Assembly (NCBI GenBank): GCA_965228435.1
Contig: OZ245818.1
Coordinates: 5,270,001-5,334,000, forward strand
Origin: Hoeflea_A sp965228435
GTDB taxonomy: Bacteria; Pseudomonadota; Alphaproteobacteria; Rhizobiales; Rhizobiaceae
DNA length: 64,000 nucleotides
Direction of reading: 5' to 3'
Below, piece after piece: positions 52,286 to 61,962 of the stretch (position 1 is the first letter of the stretch; every line of letters begins with the position of its first letter). The position numbers were made by a program, and so were the translations under genes. The notes beneath the pieces were generated by a model. It was not told the DNA's origin and ran no database searches. It worked only from the letters and a program-made list of their open reading frames with translations.

Positions 52286-53179
52286 ATGAGCTATCAACTC
52301 CCGCCTGTGACCTGGCTGCGTGCCTTTGAGGCAGCAGCCCGTCACTGCAGCTTCGCGGCCGCCGCCAGCGAACTCAACATGACGTCCGCGGCGATCAGTC
52401 ACCAGATTCGATCGCTTGAAAAGCGTCTCGGGTTCGGTCTGTTCGAACGGTTGCCGCGCGGTGTTCGACTGACGGAAATGGGAGCGGCTTACCTGCCGGC
52501 GGTGCGTCGTGCCTTCGAGGATCTGTCGATCGCGACGACTGGTATTTTTGGGTCGCTGGGTGAAAAGACGCTGCGCATTCGGTTGCCCATCTCCTACGCG
52601 ATGCTGGTACTCACACCGCAATTGCCCTCCTTCAAACGCGATTACCCCGGAATCGAGCTGCAGCTCTGTACCACGGTCTGGGGCGACGGACTGAACCAGG
52701 AGGCTGTCGACATCGATATCCGCTATGGTGATGGCCGGTGGGCAGATTTGCAGGTTGCGCCGGAGCAAATTGCCAGCGAGCGGTCCATCATCGTCTGCAG
52801 TGCAGACTATGCAAAGGAACTCGGGCCCAACCCGACCCTTGATAAACTGGCACAGGGGCGGATCGTTCAGATCATGGGATGTGAAGGCCTCTGGCATGAT
52901 TTGTTGCGGCAGGAGGGAGCGGACGTGGCAGTCCAACCGGCTGGTGTCAAATCCGATACTTCACTGGTTGCACTGGAATATGCGGCGGCAGGACATGGTG
53001 CCGTTCTCGTACTCGATGCCTTTGCGGCCCCCTATCTGAAATCCGGTCGACTCATTCAGCCGATCGCGGCCTCTCTGCAAACCCCTCAGTCGCACTATCT
53101 CGTCCGAAGTCCCGAGAGCCAACACAAAGCAGAAGTGCTTCTGTTCTGCGACTGGTTGAGCGCTCGCTTTGGAGATTGA
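52286..53179 (+). CDS. LysR-family regulator (GcvA-like)
   Basis: A 297-residue LysR regulator of the GcvA branch. The winged helix covers residues 5-63 (L-R-A-F-E-A-A-A-R-H-C-S-F-A-A-A-A, then T-S-A-A-I-S-H-Q-I-R). The effector-binding domain starts near residue 90 (L-R-I-R-L-P-I-S-Y-A). GGAGG is 5 nt before ATG 52286; an earlier frame start at 52268 would include that site. Encoded divergently from the sugar-acid operon and likely its activator, with the control region between them. Confidence 0.94.
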   Translation: MSYQLPPVTWLRAFEAAARHCSFAAAASELNMTSAAISHQIRSLEKRLGFGLFERLPRGVRLTEMGAAYLPAVRRAFEDLSIATTGIFGSLGEKTLRIRLPISYAMLVLTPQLPSFKRDYPGIELQLCTTVWGDGLNQEAVDIDIRYGDGRWADLQVAPEQIASERSIIVCSADYAKELGPNPTLDKLAQGRIVQIMGCEGLWHDLLRQEGADVAVQPAGVKSDTSLVALEYAAAGHGAVLVLDAFAAPYLKSGRLIQPIAASLQTPQSHYLVRSPESQHKAEVLLFCDWLSARFGD

Positions 53180-53281
53180 CGTGACCTCGTATCGAGGTGG
53201 TTGAGATGATGGCCAAAATCGGTCAAGTATGAACAATTCGGCCATTGGCGGCCGGCATATTCCGAACGGCGGGAGGAAACC

Positions 53282-55078
53282 GTGCCCAATATCCTTCGAA
53301 GCGACGATATCGCCTTTCTTCTCTATGAGGTGCTCGATCTTGAGGGTCTTTCGGCGATGCCGCGATTTGCCACGACCGAGCGGGATGTCGCGGATGCGAT
53401 CCTCGACAGTGTCGAGAAGATCGCCGAGGAACGCTATCAGCCGCATGCCCAGAAGCTCGACGCCCAGGAGCCGGAATTTGACGGTGAACGGGTTCACATC
53501 ATTCCCGAGGTCAAGGAAGCGCTTGACGCGTTCTGCGAAGCCGGATTGATGGGAGCACCCTTTGACAGCGACTATGGCGGTCTGCAGCTGCCCTATCTTT
53601 TGCAGACCGCGATTTCGGCCTGGTTTTCAGCCGCCAACTGGGGCACGAGCGGTTACACCGGCCTGACGATCGCGGCCGGCAACTTGCTAGCCGAACACGG
53701 CAGCGAGGAGCAGAAGGAACGCTATCTCAAGCCGATGGTCGAGGGGCGCTATTTCGGCACCATGGCGCTTTCCGAGCCGCATGCCGGATCGTCGGTCGGT
53801 GATATCCGCACCCGCGCCGAACCCCAACCGGACGGCTCGTACCGGTTGTTCGGCAACAAGATGTGGATCTCCGGTGCCGACCACGAAATGTCTGAAAACA
53901 TCGTCAATCTCGTGCTCGCCAAGGTGCCCGGTGGGCCGCCCGGCGTGAAGGGCATTTCGCTGTTCATCGTGCCCCGATACCTGGTCAACGAGGATGGCAG
54001 TGCCGGGGCGCGCAACGATATCCGGCTTGCCGGCCTCAATCACAAGATGGGGTGCCGCGGCACGGTCAACTGTGTTCTGAATTTCGGCGAGCGGGAAGGG
54101 GCCGTCGGTTATCTTGTCGGGCTTGAGAATGAGGGCCTTGCCTGCATGTTCTCGATGATGAACGAGATGCGTGTCGGTGTTGGCCTGAGTGCCGCAGCGC
54201 TCGCCGCAACAGGTTACCTGCATGCCCTCGACTATGCGCAAGATCGCACGCAGGGCCGCAAGCTGGACAACCGTGACCCTGCCACACCAATGGTCCCCAT
54301 CATCGAGCACGCCGACGTCAAGCGCATGCTGATGCAGCAGAAGGCCTTTGCGGAGGGTGCCCTTGCCCTGTGCTTTTATGCCGCGCGGCTTATTGACGAG
54401 AAGATAGGTGGCGACGAGGCGATGGTCGCGAAGGCGGACCTTCTGCTCGATATTCTAACGCCCATCGCCAAGTCATGGCCCTCGGAATTCGGATTGCGCG
54501 CCAATGAGACGGCCATTCAGGTGTTTGGAGGCGCCGGCTATACGCGTGACTATCCAGTGGAGCGCTTTTACCGGGACAACCGGCTCAATCACATCCACGA
54601 GGGGACTCGCGGTATCCAGGGGCTCGACCTTCTCGGCCGCAAGGTGCCGATGCGCGACGGTGCCTCGTACAAGGCCCTGATGGCTGAGATCGCTTCGACA
54701 GCCGAGGTGGCGACCCTTTACCCTGAACTTGCTGAATTTTCCGAGGCTCTTCAGTTAGCTGCATCGAGAGCGACCGATACCACCATCGCCATGGGAGCCA
54801 AAGCCGAGCAATTGGGTCGCGAGGCCTATCTCGCCAACGCCACCATCTATCTGGACATGCTCGGGCATGTGGTGGTGGCGTGGATCTGGTTGCGACAGGC
54901 GTTGGTGGCTCAGGAAGCGCTTTCAAATGCGTCTGGGGCACGGCGCGCCTTCTACGAGGGAAAGATTGCTGCCTGCCGCTACTTCTATCGCTACGAGTTA
55001 CCGCAAACGGAAACCCTGTGTCAGCTTCTCGCGGCCATGGATACGACGTGCCTCGATGCCGCCGCTGAAGCGTTCTGA
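53282..55078 (+). CDS. acyl-CoA dehydrogenase (DmdC-like, with C-terminal extension)
   Basis: A 598-residue FAD acyl-CoA dehydrogenase, larger than classical ones because of a C-terminal helical extension (about 470-598). Signs are A-L-S-E-P-H-A-G-S near residue 158, the M-W-I-S-G flavin strand, and the catalytic Glu in I-H-E-G-T-R-G-I-Q near residue 440. The opening M-P-N-I-L-R-S-D-D matches the DmdC/long-FadE type. It should oxidise a CoA thioester to the 2-enoyl form; dimethylsulfoniopropionate-derived substrates are one option, but no dmd neighbours are present. GTG start with GGGAGGAAA upstream. It stands alone after the LysR gene. Confidence 0.94.
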   Translation: MPNILRSDDIAFLLYEVLDLEGLSAMPRFATTERDVADAILDSVEKIAEERYQPHAQKLDAQEPEFDGERVHIIPEVKEALDAFCEAGLMGAPFDSDYGGLQLPYLLQTAISAWFSAANWGTSGYTGLTIAAGNLLAEHGSEEQKERYLKPMVEGRYFGTMALSEPHAGSSVGDIRTRAEPQPDGSYRLFGNKMWISGADHEMSENIVNLVLAKVPGGPPGVKGISLFIVPRYLVNEDGSAGARNDIRLAGLNHKMGCRGTVNCVLNFGEREGAVGYLVGLENEGLACMFSMMNEMRVGVGLSAAALAATGYLHALDYAQDRTQGRKLDNRDPATPMVPIIEHADVKRMLMQQKAFAEGALALCFYAARLIDEKIGGDEAMVAKADLLLDILTPIAKSWPSEFGLRANETAIQVFGGAGYTRDYPVERFYRDNRLNHIHEGTRGIQGLDLLGRKVPMRDGASYKALMAEIASTAEVATLYPELAEFSEALQLAASRATDTTIAMGAKAEQLGREAYLANATIYLDMLGHVVVAWIWLRQALVAQEALSNASGARRAFYEGKIAACRYFYRYELPQTETLCQLLAAMDTTCLDAAAEAF

Positions 55079-55106
55079 CAACCGCAGCGCTGCTGGCGGC
55101 TCAGCG

Positions 55107-55649
55107 TCACCGGCGTGCGAGCACGCCAGCAATCGTCTTGACGCAGATTTCGATATCGAGTGCCAGGGACTGCCGATCAATATATTCGCGGTCGGCATGC
55201 GCCAGCTCGCGGGGGCGGGACATGTCGATACCACGGATCTGGGCAAGGCCGGTGACTCCCGGACGCACGGCGAAGACGCCCTCGTTGTCGCGTTCGGCAA
55301 TAACATCCGACTGACCTGGCAAACAGGGGCGTGGGCCGACCAGGCTCATGTCACCAAGCAGAATGTTGAGCAGCTGGGGCAGTTCGTCGAGCTTGAAGCG
55401 GCGTATGAAATGTCCAACTCTCGTCTTCGCCTCAGGCGCCACCTCGTGCGTGCCAAGATCCGGCGTTCCGGCGTGCATTGAACGTAGCTTCCAGATGGTA
55501 AAGTGCTGACCTTTGCGGCCGACACGGGTTTGGCTGAAAAACGGATTTCCGGGTGTCTCGAGTCGAATGAGCAACGCGAGCACCAATACCACGGGTGCCA
55601 CTGGCACCAGCAACAGCCCTGAGACGGCGATATCAAGCAGCCTTTTCAC
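55107..55649 (-). CDS. monotopic phosphoglycosyl transferase (WcaJ/PglC-like sugar transferase)
   Basis: A 180-residue bacterial sugar transferase that starts polysaccharide synthesis by joining a sugar phosphate to a lipid carrier. The single membrane helix (about 5-28, with a Pro inside), K-R-L-L-D-I at the front, I-W-K-L-R-S-M, the L-D-E-L-P-Q-L-L-N-I-L-L-G-D-M-S-L-V-G-P-R-P core, and R-P-G-V-T-G-L-A-Q are all family signs. GTG 55649 overlaps the upstream glycosyltransferase's 3' end by 17 bp; extension further upstream in the same frame is rejected. Confidence 0.93.
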   Translation of the reverse strand: MKRLLDIAVSGLLLVPVAPVVLVLALLIRLETPGNPFFSQTRVGRKGQHFTIWKLRSMHAGTPDLGTHEVAPEAKTRVGHFIRRFKLDELPQLLNILLGDMSLVGPRPCLPGQSDVIAERDNEGVFAVRPGVTGLAQIRGIDMSRPRELAHADREYIDRQSLALDIEICVKTIAGVLARR

Positions 55650-56754
55650 GAATGACCTGCTGGTAGAGCGCGTGGTAGCGCTGACCCATTCGTTGGGAGT
55701 GGAGCTCGTTTTGAAAGTGATGCCTGGCGGCTTCACCCAATCGCCCCGCCAGCTCCGCGTCGTCGCCGAGCGATCGCATAGCCTGTGCCAAACGGCCGGG
55801 GTCATTTGGTGGCACGACGAGGCCTGTGATGCCGTCCCGGTTGACGAAACTGGTGCCGGTGCCAATCTCGCAACTGATCATCGGCTTGCCGCTCATGGCG
55901 GCCTCCGCCAAAGAAAGGCCGAAGGCCTCCGAACGTTTGTTGGACGGCAGGACCAGCGCGGTGCACAACTGCATAAGCGCCATTTTGTCGACGTCATCGA
56001 TCGCGCCGACGAAGTGGACATTGTCGAGCCTCAACTCCTCCTTGCGCGCCTTGTATTCCGCTTCCCGTTTGCCGGCTCCGGCAATGACCACCGGTTTGTG
56101 CAGATCACGGGCAGCGTCCAGGAGGGTCTGCACACCCTTGTAATGGCGCAGCACACCCACAAAGAAAAAGAAGTCGCTGCCGAAACGCTGATGCCACTTC
56201 TTCAGCGTGTCCACCGATGGGACCGGATAGGAGGAAGGATCCAGACCGAGGGGAATGATATCCGTCTTGCTGGCGTAACGCTTTAGAACCGGGCTCGAGC
56301 TAACGTAATTGTCCGACGTTGCAACAATCCGATCGACGCTGGACAGGAAGCGGTGGCGTAACGGGCCATAGAGCGATTCAACCAAGGCATTGCCCAGCGC
56401 GTCAGAGTGATAGGTCACGACGGTTGGCTTCTCCGGGCGACCTAGCAGATGGGCGAGATCCATGAACGGCCATGGAAAGTGCAGGTGCACGACATCCGAT
56501 TCCACCGCCAGGCACTTGTATTGCCGATACGCATCGAGGGAAAAGTCAGTCGACAGGATTTCGAAACTGCGCTTGGCTTTGTGCAGGGATTGTCCGTTGA
56601 ATTCCGATCGCGTGTTTTCGCCGTCATCGTTGATCGAGAGCACGTGATGCTCGGCGCCCAGTTCCCCGGTGCTGCGCGCTACGGCGTCGATCACCCGTTC
56701 GGCGCCACCGAACGTTTCGGGCCAGTAGGTCTTGAAGAAATGAAGGACGCGCAT
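55633..56754 (-). CDS. glycosyltransferase family 4
   Basis: A 373-residue GT-B-fold glycosyltransferase. The front M-R-V-L-H-F-F-K-T-Y-W-P, G-G-A-E-R near residue 17, and the C-terminal donor site with E-A-F-G-L-S-L-A-E-A-A-M and the G-K-P-M-I-S motif (about 270-300) are GT4 marks. It should add a sugar to a growing lipid-linked polysaccharide on the cytoplasmic side. It is 80 bp after the manC-like gene and overlaps the phosphoglycosyl transferase by 17 bp. Confidence 0.94.
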   Translation of the reverse strand: MRVLHFFKTYWPETFGGAERVIDAVARSTGELGAEHHVLSINDDGENTRSEFNGQSLHKAKRSFEILSTDFSLDAYRQYKCLAVESDVVHLHFPWPFMDLAHLLGRPEKPTVVTYHSDALGNALVESLYGPLRHRFLSSVDRIVATSDNYVSSSPVLKRYASKTDIIPLGLDPSSYPVPSVDTLKKWHQRFGSDFFFFVGVLRHYKGVQTLLDAARDLHKPVVIAGAGKREAEYKARKEELRLDNVHFVGAIDDVDKMALMQLCTALVLPSNKRSEAFGLSLAEAAMSGKPMISCEIGTGTSFVNRDGITGLVVPPNDPGRLAQAMRSLGDDAELAGRLGEAARHHFQNELHSQRMGQRYHALYQQVIREKAA

Positions 56755-56834
56755 GCAACGGTTCTCGCGAAATCGCCGCCTTGTCGCATGTCTTCAGCGG
56801 GCAGGCAATCTTCCAGATCGGTTCCTGTTGCCGA

Positions 56835-58250
56835 TCAGGAGCGGCCGTAAATGTCCTCATAGCGGACGATGTCGTCTTCTCCGAGATAGCTGCCGGTTTG
56901 CACTTCGATCAACGTCATCGGTTCGTCGCCGCGGTTTTCCATGCGATGGATCTTGCCGCATTCAATATAGGTCGACTCGTTCGGATGGAGGACGAGATCA
57001 TCGTCGCCGTTGACAATGTGGGCGACACCCTGAACGACGGTCCAGTGTTCGGAGCGGTGGTTGTGGGATTGCAGGCTGAGGCAGCCGCCGGGTTTGACCT
57101 CGATGCGTTTGACCTTGTAGCCGGCGCCCTCGTCGAGAATCGTATAGGAGCCCCAGGGACGATAGCCTGTCGGGAAGCTGGCATGGGCTTCATGGCCGTC
57201 GTCGCGCAGTTGCTCGTAGAGCGCCTTGACCTCTTGTGCCTTGTCCTTGCTGACGACAAGGGTGGCATCTCGCGTATCGACAACAGCAATTCCCTCGACG
57301 CCGACCAGCCCGATCAAGCGATCTTCGGCGCTGACGAAACAGTTCCTGGAATCGACCAGGGCGGCGTCGCCAATGACAGCGTTGCCATTTTCGTCCGCCG
57401 CGAAGTTGTCGGAGAGGGACGACCAGGTTCCGACATCATCCCAGCCTATATCGGAACGCACGACGGACAGGTTGTCGACCTTTTCCATGACCGCGTAGTC
57501 GATGGAGATCTTGGGCACGTCCTTGAACGTATTGGCGTCCAGCGTGATCTCACGATAACCAGCCTCAATGTCCTGGCGATCGCTTTTTTCGAGGCTTGTG
57601 CGGCTGCCGTCGAGAATCTCCGGGCAAACGGCCTGCATCGCGTCGATCATGGTGCCTGCGGCAAAGCAGAACATGCCCGAGTTCCACAAAAACCGGCCGG
57701 ACTCCAGATATTGTTGAGCGGTCGGGGCGTTCGGCTTTTCAACAAAGCGGACCGCCTGCTCGCCGTCCACTTCGATATAGCCGTAGCCGGTTTCCGGCCG
57801 GTCCGGCTCGATCCCGAAAGTGACTATTCTGCCTTCTGCTGCGCGCGCAGCGGCAGCCGTGACGACGTTGCGGAATTGATCGAGCTTGCGAATGAGATGA
57901 TCGGCCGCCAGGAAGAGCAAGATAGCGTCGCGCCCGAACGTCTCAGCAACATAAAGGGCGGCAACGGCAGTCGCCGCCGCAGTGTCACGACCCATCGGTT
58001 CCAGCAGCAGGTGGTTGGTGACCGAACCGATATTGCATTTGTCGTATTCGGCAACGGTTTTGAAGGACGAATCGCGCGCCGTGATCGTGACAATGTCGGT
58101 GATTTCGCCCACGGACGCTGCCCGCAGATAGGTTCCCTGCAACAGGCTCTTGCCATCCTGCATCGGCAGAAACGGCTTGGGGTGGGACACGCGCGAGGCT
58201 GGCCACAGGCGTGAACCAACGCCGCCGCTGACGATCACAGGTACGATCAT
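56835..58250 (-). CDS. mannose-1-phosphate guanylyltransferase/mannose-6-phosphate isomerase
   Basis: A 471-residue bifunctional ManC/CpsB/AlgA-type enzyme that makes GDP-mannose. The nucleotidyltransferase motif is G-G-V-G-S-R-L-W-P-A-S-R near residue 9-20, where the third residue is usually S; V-E-K-P-N is near residue 180. The C-terminal cupin isomerase domain (about 350-465) has the R-P-W-G-S-Y start and Q-S-H-N-H-R-S-E-H-W zinc site. Length is standard. ATG 58250 is used in place of a longer frame. It supplies activated mannose for the polysaccharide and lies in the same orientation as its neighbours. Confidence 0.95.
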   Translation of the reverse strand: MIVPVIVSGGVGSRLWPASRVSHPKPFLPMQDGKSLLQGTYLRAASVGEITDIVTITARDSSFKTVAEYDKCNIGSVTNHLLLEPMGRDTAAATAVAALYVAETFGRDAILLFLAADHLIRKLDQFRNVVTAAAARAAEGRIVTFGIEPDRPETGYGYIEVDGEQAVRFVEKPNAPTAQQYLESGRFLWNSGMFCFAAGTMIDAMQAVCPEILDGSRTSLEKSDRQDIEAGYREITLDANTFKDVPKISIDYAVMEKVDNLSVVRSDIGWDDVGTWSSLSDNFAADENGNAVIGDAALVDSRNCFVSAEDRLIGLVGVEGIAVVDTRDATLVVSKDKAQEVKALYEQLRDDGHEAHASFPTGYRPWGSYTILDEGAGYKVKRIEVKPGGCLSLQSHNHRSEHWTVVQGVAHIVNGDDDLVLHPNESTYIECGKIHRMENRGDEPMTLIEVQTGSYLGEDDIVRYEDIYGRS

Positions 58251-58361
58251 GGCAGTACTTTCATTGTCGAGGGCGGGCTTTCGCTCCGCACGCAATCGTT
58301 TGAGGCACTATATGGCGCAAACCATAATAATTTCGAAATGAGGGGTGCGGGCGACCGAGCT

Positions 58362-60377
58362 TCAGGTGTTCTGCGAGCGCAGCGATCGCTGCTGCTCGAT
58401 GTCGACGATTTCGGCACCGCGGACACCATCAAGCCCGCCGCTGGCGTCGTAGCCCTCGACCACATCCTGCAGGGTCAGTCGCAGCATTGTCGTGTCTTCC
58501 TGGTCCAATTGCGCTTCCAGGCGAGCCAAGAGCTCGTGAATTTTACCCGAACTTGCAGGATTGCGTTCGTCGGCCTGCATGATCTTCGGATGCTTGGTGC
58601 CGACGACAGAATTGGTGATCAGCAGCTCTTCATAGAGCTTCTCGCCCGGGCGCAGTCCGCGGTACTCGATTTCGATATCGCCATCGGGATTGTCGGCATC
58701 GCGCACCGATTTGCCGCTCAACTGCACCATCAGCTCTGCCAGGTCACGGATCTTGATCGGCTCACCCATATCGAGGACAAAGACCTCGCCACCGTCGGCC
58801 ATTGCGCCGGCCTGGATCACCAATTGAGCCGCTTCCTGGATCGTCATGAAGTAGCGCGTAACTTCCTCATGGGTCACGGTCACCGGTCCGCCATTTTGGA
58901 TCTGTTCCTTGAACAGGTGGATCACCGAGCCTGAGGATCCCAGGACATTTCCGAAGCGGACGATCGAGAAAACGGTGTTTGCAGTCGTGGTCTGGATCTG
59001 CTGGACAACCTGTTCGGCCAACCGCTTCGATGCACCCATGACATTCGACGGGCGCACCGCCTTGTCCGTCGAAATCAGTGTAAATCGCTCAATACCCGCC
59101 TTGGCGGCTTCTTCGGCTACGATCAGTGTTCCAAACACGTTGTTCTTCACGCCTTGGGACGGATTGTGTTCGACGATCGGGACATGCTTGTAAGCTGCTG
59201 CATGGTAGACGCTGTCAATCGAGTGGCGGGCCAGCAGTGTTCGAACCCGATTGCGGTCCATGACGCTGCCAAGCGCATAGACGATTTCGACCGAACGACT
59301 GGACGCGATTTGCCCGATCTGCTTTTCGATGTTGTATAGGGCAAGTTCGCTGACCTCCAGCAGAACGAGCTTTTCCGGTTCTGCGGACAGGATCTGGTGG
59401 CAAAGCTCCGAGCCGATCGACCCGCCGGCGCCGGTAACAAGGATCCGTCTTCCCTTGATGGCATCGTAAAAGAGTTGCGGGATGGGATCGACGGCGTTTC
59501 GGCCGAGCAGATCGTCGATGCGGATTTCCTTGAGCTGCTGGAGATTGGCCTTGCCACGCAGCAGGTCGTGCAGTGGAGGAATGGTCTGCATTTCGAGCTT
59601 GTGCGGTGCCAGTCGGGCAACGATTGCGCGGCGTTGTGACGGAGTGGCGCCTGCGATGGCGAAAAGAACGCGTTGAACGCCATATTTGTTTTTGATCTTG
59701 CTGACGTTGTCCGGGCTGTAGACCCGACAGCCAAGGATCAGGCTGCCCTGAAGGGCCGGATTGTCGTCAATAAAGCCGACCAGGCGGTAGTGTGGGCTGG
59801 TCTGGATGGTTGCGGCCAATTGAGTTCCGGCGGCGCCAGCGCCATAGATCAGGATGTTTTCCCGCAGGTTTGGATCACCCACCACTGCTCGGTAATAGGC
59901 ACGGGCCAGCATACGTAGGGAGCCGATGGAAACGAACAGCAGGACACCGAAGATCGGCGGCGCCGATCGCGGAATGTGGAACCCGCTGTCCATGTAGGAG
60001 GCTGCGGCGACGAACAGTGCCAAGATGACCGCACCGCCGGCTATGATGGTCATGGTCCGGCTTTCCATCGCCCGGATCAGGATGTCGTAGAGGCCAAGGA
60101 GGCGGTATATGCCGATACCGACAACGGGCAGGGCGATCCACAACCAGGATATGGCGGCCCGATGGGGAAAGTCGAACTGACCGTAACGCAGAGCAATAGC
60201 AAGATAGAGACACGCAACCATGGCCGCGCCGTCGGCGATCATCGAGAGCGCCCGCTTCCTGTCGCGGCTGAGATCCAATATCGCCCTGTGTATCGGACGC
60301 TCTGCGGCGTCCTTGTCCACCGGTGCCTTGCGCATCGGCTTTTCGTCCCGATTACTCTTACCCACTATCCGGCCCAT
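58362..60377 (-). CDS. CapD/WbpM/FlaA1-type nucleotide-sugar dehydratase/epimerase
   Basis: A 671-residue membrane-bound short-chain-dehydrogenase enzyme. Four hydrophobic helices are in the first 150 residues. A first Rossmann site (I-Y-G-A-G-A-A-G-T near residue 175) and the catalytic domain with V-T-G-A-G-G-S-I-G-S-E (near residue 315) follow. The S-T-D-K-A-V-R-P-S-N-V-M-G-A-S-K-R active-site strand is of the FlaA1/WbpM kind (Lys in place of Tyr). It probably makes a 4-keto-6-deoxy sugar such as UDP-4-keto-6-deoxy-GlcNAc or -hexose. Start 60377. Confidence 0.95.
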   Translation of the reverse strand: MGRIVGKSNRDEKPMRKAPVDKDAAERPIHRAILDLSRDRKRALSMIADGAAMVACLYLAIALRYGQFDFPHRAAISWLWIALPVVGIGIYRLLGLYDILIRAMESRTMTIIAGGAVILALFVAAASYMDSGFHIPRSAPPIFGVLLFVSIGSLRMLARAYYRAVVGDPNLRENILIYGAGAAGTQLAATIQTSPHYRLVGFIDDNPALQGSLILGCRVYSPDNVSKIKNKYGVQRVLFAIAGATPSQRRAIVARLAPHKLEMQTIPPLHDLLRGKANLQQLKEIRIDDLLGRNAVDPIPQLFYDAIKGRRILVTGAGGSIGSELCHQILSAEPEKLVLLEVSELALYNIEKQIGQIASSRSVEIVYALGSVMDRNRVRTLLARHSIDSVYHAAAYKHVPIVEHNPSQGVKNNVFGTLIVAEEAAKAGIERFTLISTDKAVRPSNVMGASKRLAEQVVQQIQTTTANTVFSIVRFGNVLGSSGSVIHLFKEQIQNGGPVTVTHEEVTRYFMTIQEAAQLVIQAGAMADGGEVFVLDMGEPIKIRDLAELMVQLSGKSVRDADNPDGDIEIEYRGLRPGEKLYEELLITNSVVGTKHPKIMQADERNPASSGKIHELLARLEAQLDQEDTTMLRLTLQDVVEGYDASGGLDGVRGAEIVDIEQQRSLRSQNT

Positions 60378-60602
60378 GATTTAACTGTGTTACGTCATCG
60401 GCTGGCCCCTCAGCTGGTATAGCACCAGCCAATTGCCAACAACACCTCAAATATATGCGCCTGTCCCCAAGACGGAGCTTTGATGTGGATCGCGGCCATT
60501 TTGCGGCCAAAGTGGAAATGTCACCGGCCTGAAATTATTCTTGAAATCGCGCTTGAGGCGATTTTGCAACACAGCATTGCCATTTCAGGCTGTGCCGTGC
60601 CG

Positions 60603-61766
60603 TCAAGATCTGGCGAAAAAGGGCTTTAGACGCAAACCGATGAGGCTGCCCAGGAATCCAAAGATCAGCCATCCCCAGCCATGCAGGCTCCCCGAGATGA
60701 TGCCGCCGAGATAGGCGCCGATGTTGCAGCCATAGGCGAGCCGTGCCCCGTATCCCATCAACAGACCGCCCGCGAGAGCCAATATCAGGTCACGCGGGCG
60801 CAATCGCAGGGTGGGCGCAAACAAACCTGCTAGCGAAGCAGCAAGAAGCGCGCCGACGACGATACCGAAGTTCATAACCGATGTGGGATCGGCAAAAACG
60901 GACCGCTCGAGCAGTCCGGTGCGTCCGGACCAATAAGCCCATTGGGTGACGTCCCATCCGAGACCGTTGGCAATCTTTGCGCCCCACAGCGCGAAAGCCG
61001 AGGTGATCCCCCAGGGTCGTGAGAGGGTCAGTAGAGTTGCAATTCCGACGACGGCGATCGCAATGGCGCCCCAGTGCTTTTTCCACGGGCCGCGCAATAT
61101 CTCTGCGTTGCGCGGTGCTTCCTCCAAGGAACCATAGCGTCTGCGTTCGCGATGGATGCTGAGGACGGCGATGGCACCGAGCACAAGCGCTGTGAGCGCG
61201 AACGCGGCAACGGCGCCGAACGAGTCGACCAGGGAGTAGGCGGGCAAATCGGGAAGCGACCACCAGAACGGCATATGGGCGGTTGCGATGACCGATCCGG
61301 CTATGAAACCCGACAGGGTCACCAGCATGCGTGAATTTCCACCGCCCGCGGTGAACAATGTCCCGGAAGCGCAGCCGCCCCCGAATTGCATGCCGACCCC
61401 GAAGATCAAGGCACCGAGTGCAGCCGAAATCCCGAAGGGTGCGACTGCGCCGTAGATCGGTCTTCCGAACGCTTCCCCGGCTTCCAGCAGAGGAAAACTG
61501 ATGGCGCTCGTCAACAGGATCAACAGGAACTGCGCACGCAGTCCGGCGCCGCGGCCGTCCAGGGCGAAGTGTCTCCAGGCGGCGGTAAAACCGAAAGACG
61601 CGTGGTAAAGCGATACGCCGGCAAACAGACCGATGATGGAAGCGATCGCCAGATTCGTCGCGCCATGGATATAGGCGAGGCCGATCAGCGCGATTGCAGT
61701 CGCGAAAGCAGCCATGGTCACCGTAGCCTGTATCGGATTCCGGCGGCTGATTTCGTTGACTGTCAT
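60603..61766 (-). CDS. YeeE/YedE-family sulfur-compound transporter
   Basis: A 387-residue membrane protein with about 10-11 helices in two similar halves. The conserved loops carry G-G-G-C-A-S-G-T-L-F in the first half and Y-G-C-N-I-G-A-Y-L-G-G in the second, the Cys-bearing motifs of TsuA/YeeE thiosulfate transporters. It probably imports thiosulfate or a similar sulfur or selenium anion. ATG 61766 is chosen over a longer frame. It is divergent from glpD. No TsuB-like partner was found next to it. Confidence 0.93.
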   Translation of the reverse strand: MTVNEISRRNPIQATVTMAAFATAIALIGLAYIHGATNLAIASIIGLFAGVSLYHASFGFTAAWRHFALDGRGAGLRAQFLLILLTSAISFPLLEAGEAFGRPIYGAVAPFGISAALGALIFGVGMQFGGGCASGTLFTAGGGNSRMLVTLSGFIAGSVIATAHMPFWWSLPDLPAYSLVDSFGAVAAFALTALVLGAIAVLSIHRERRRYGSLEEAPRNAEILRGPWKKHWGAIAIAVVGIATLLTLSRPWGITSAFALWGAKIANGLGWDVTQWAYWSGRTGLLERSVFADPTSVMNFGIVVGALLAASLAGLFAPTLRLRPRDLILALAGGLLMGYGARLAYGCNIGAYLGGIISGSLHGWGWLIFGFLGSLIGLRLKPFFARS

Positions 61767-61879
61767 GAGTTCGCGCAGGCTTGTGTGAGTGGGACTGCTG
61801 TAGCACTTTGCCGAAGGCACCAGCAATTCAAGACGGGACACAAACTCGGCATCGGCGGGATGTTCCAGGTATCAGTGAC

Positions 61880-61919
61880 TTTCGTTTGACTTTCGAAATT
61901 GTTCATTCTATTTCGTTTG
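61880..61919 (+). promoter_or_regulatory. TTTCGTTT repeats upstream of glpD (possible GlpR site)
   Basis: TTTCGTTTG (61880-61888), TTTCGAAA (61891-61898) and TTTCGTTTG (61911-61919) stand 40-80 bp before glpD. Repeats of this kind are seen at DeoR-type GlpR operators in several bacteria. No glpR gene is in the window, so the assignment is a guess based on position and form. Confidence 0.42.
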
Positions 61920-61962
61920 TGTGGGTAGACCGGGCGCCAAGGCTGCGGTTTTCGAGGCAAAA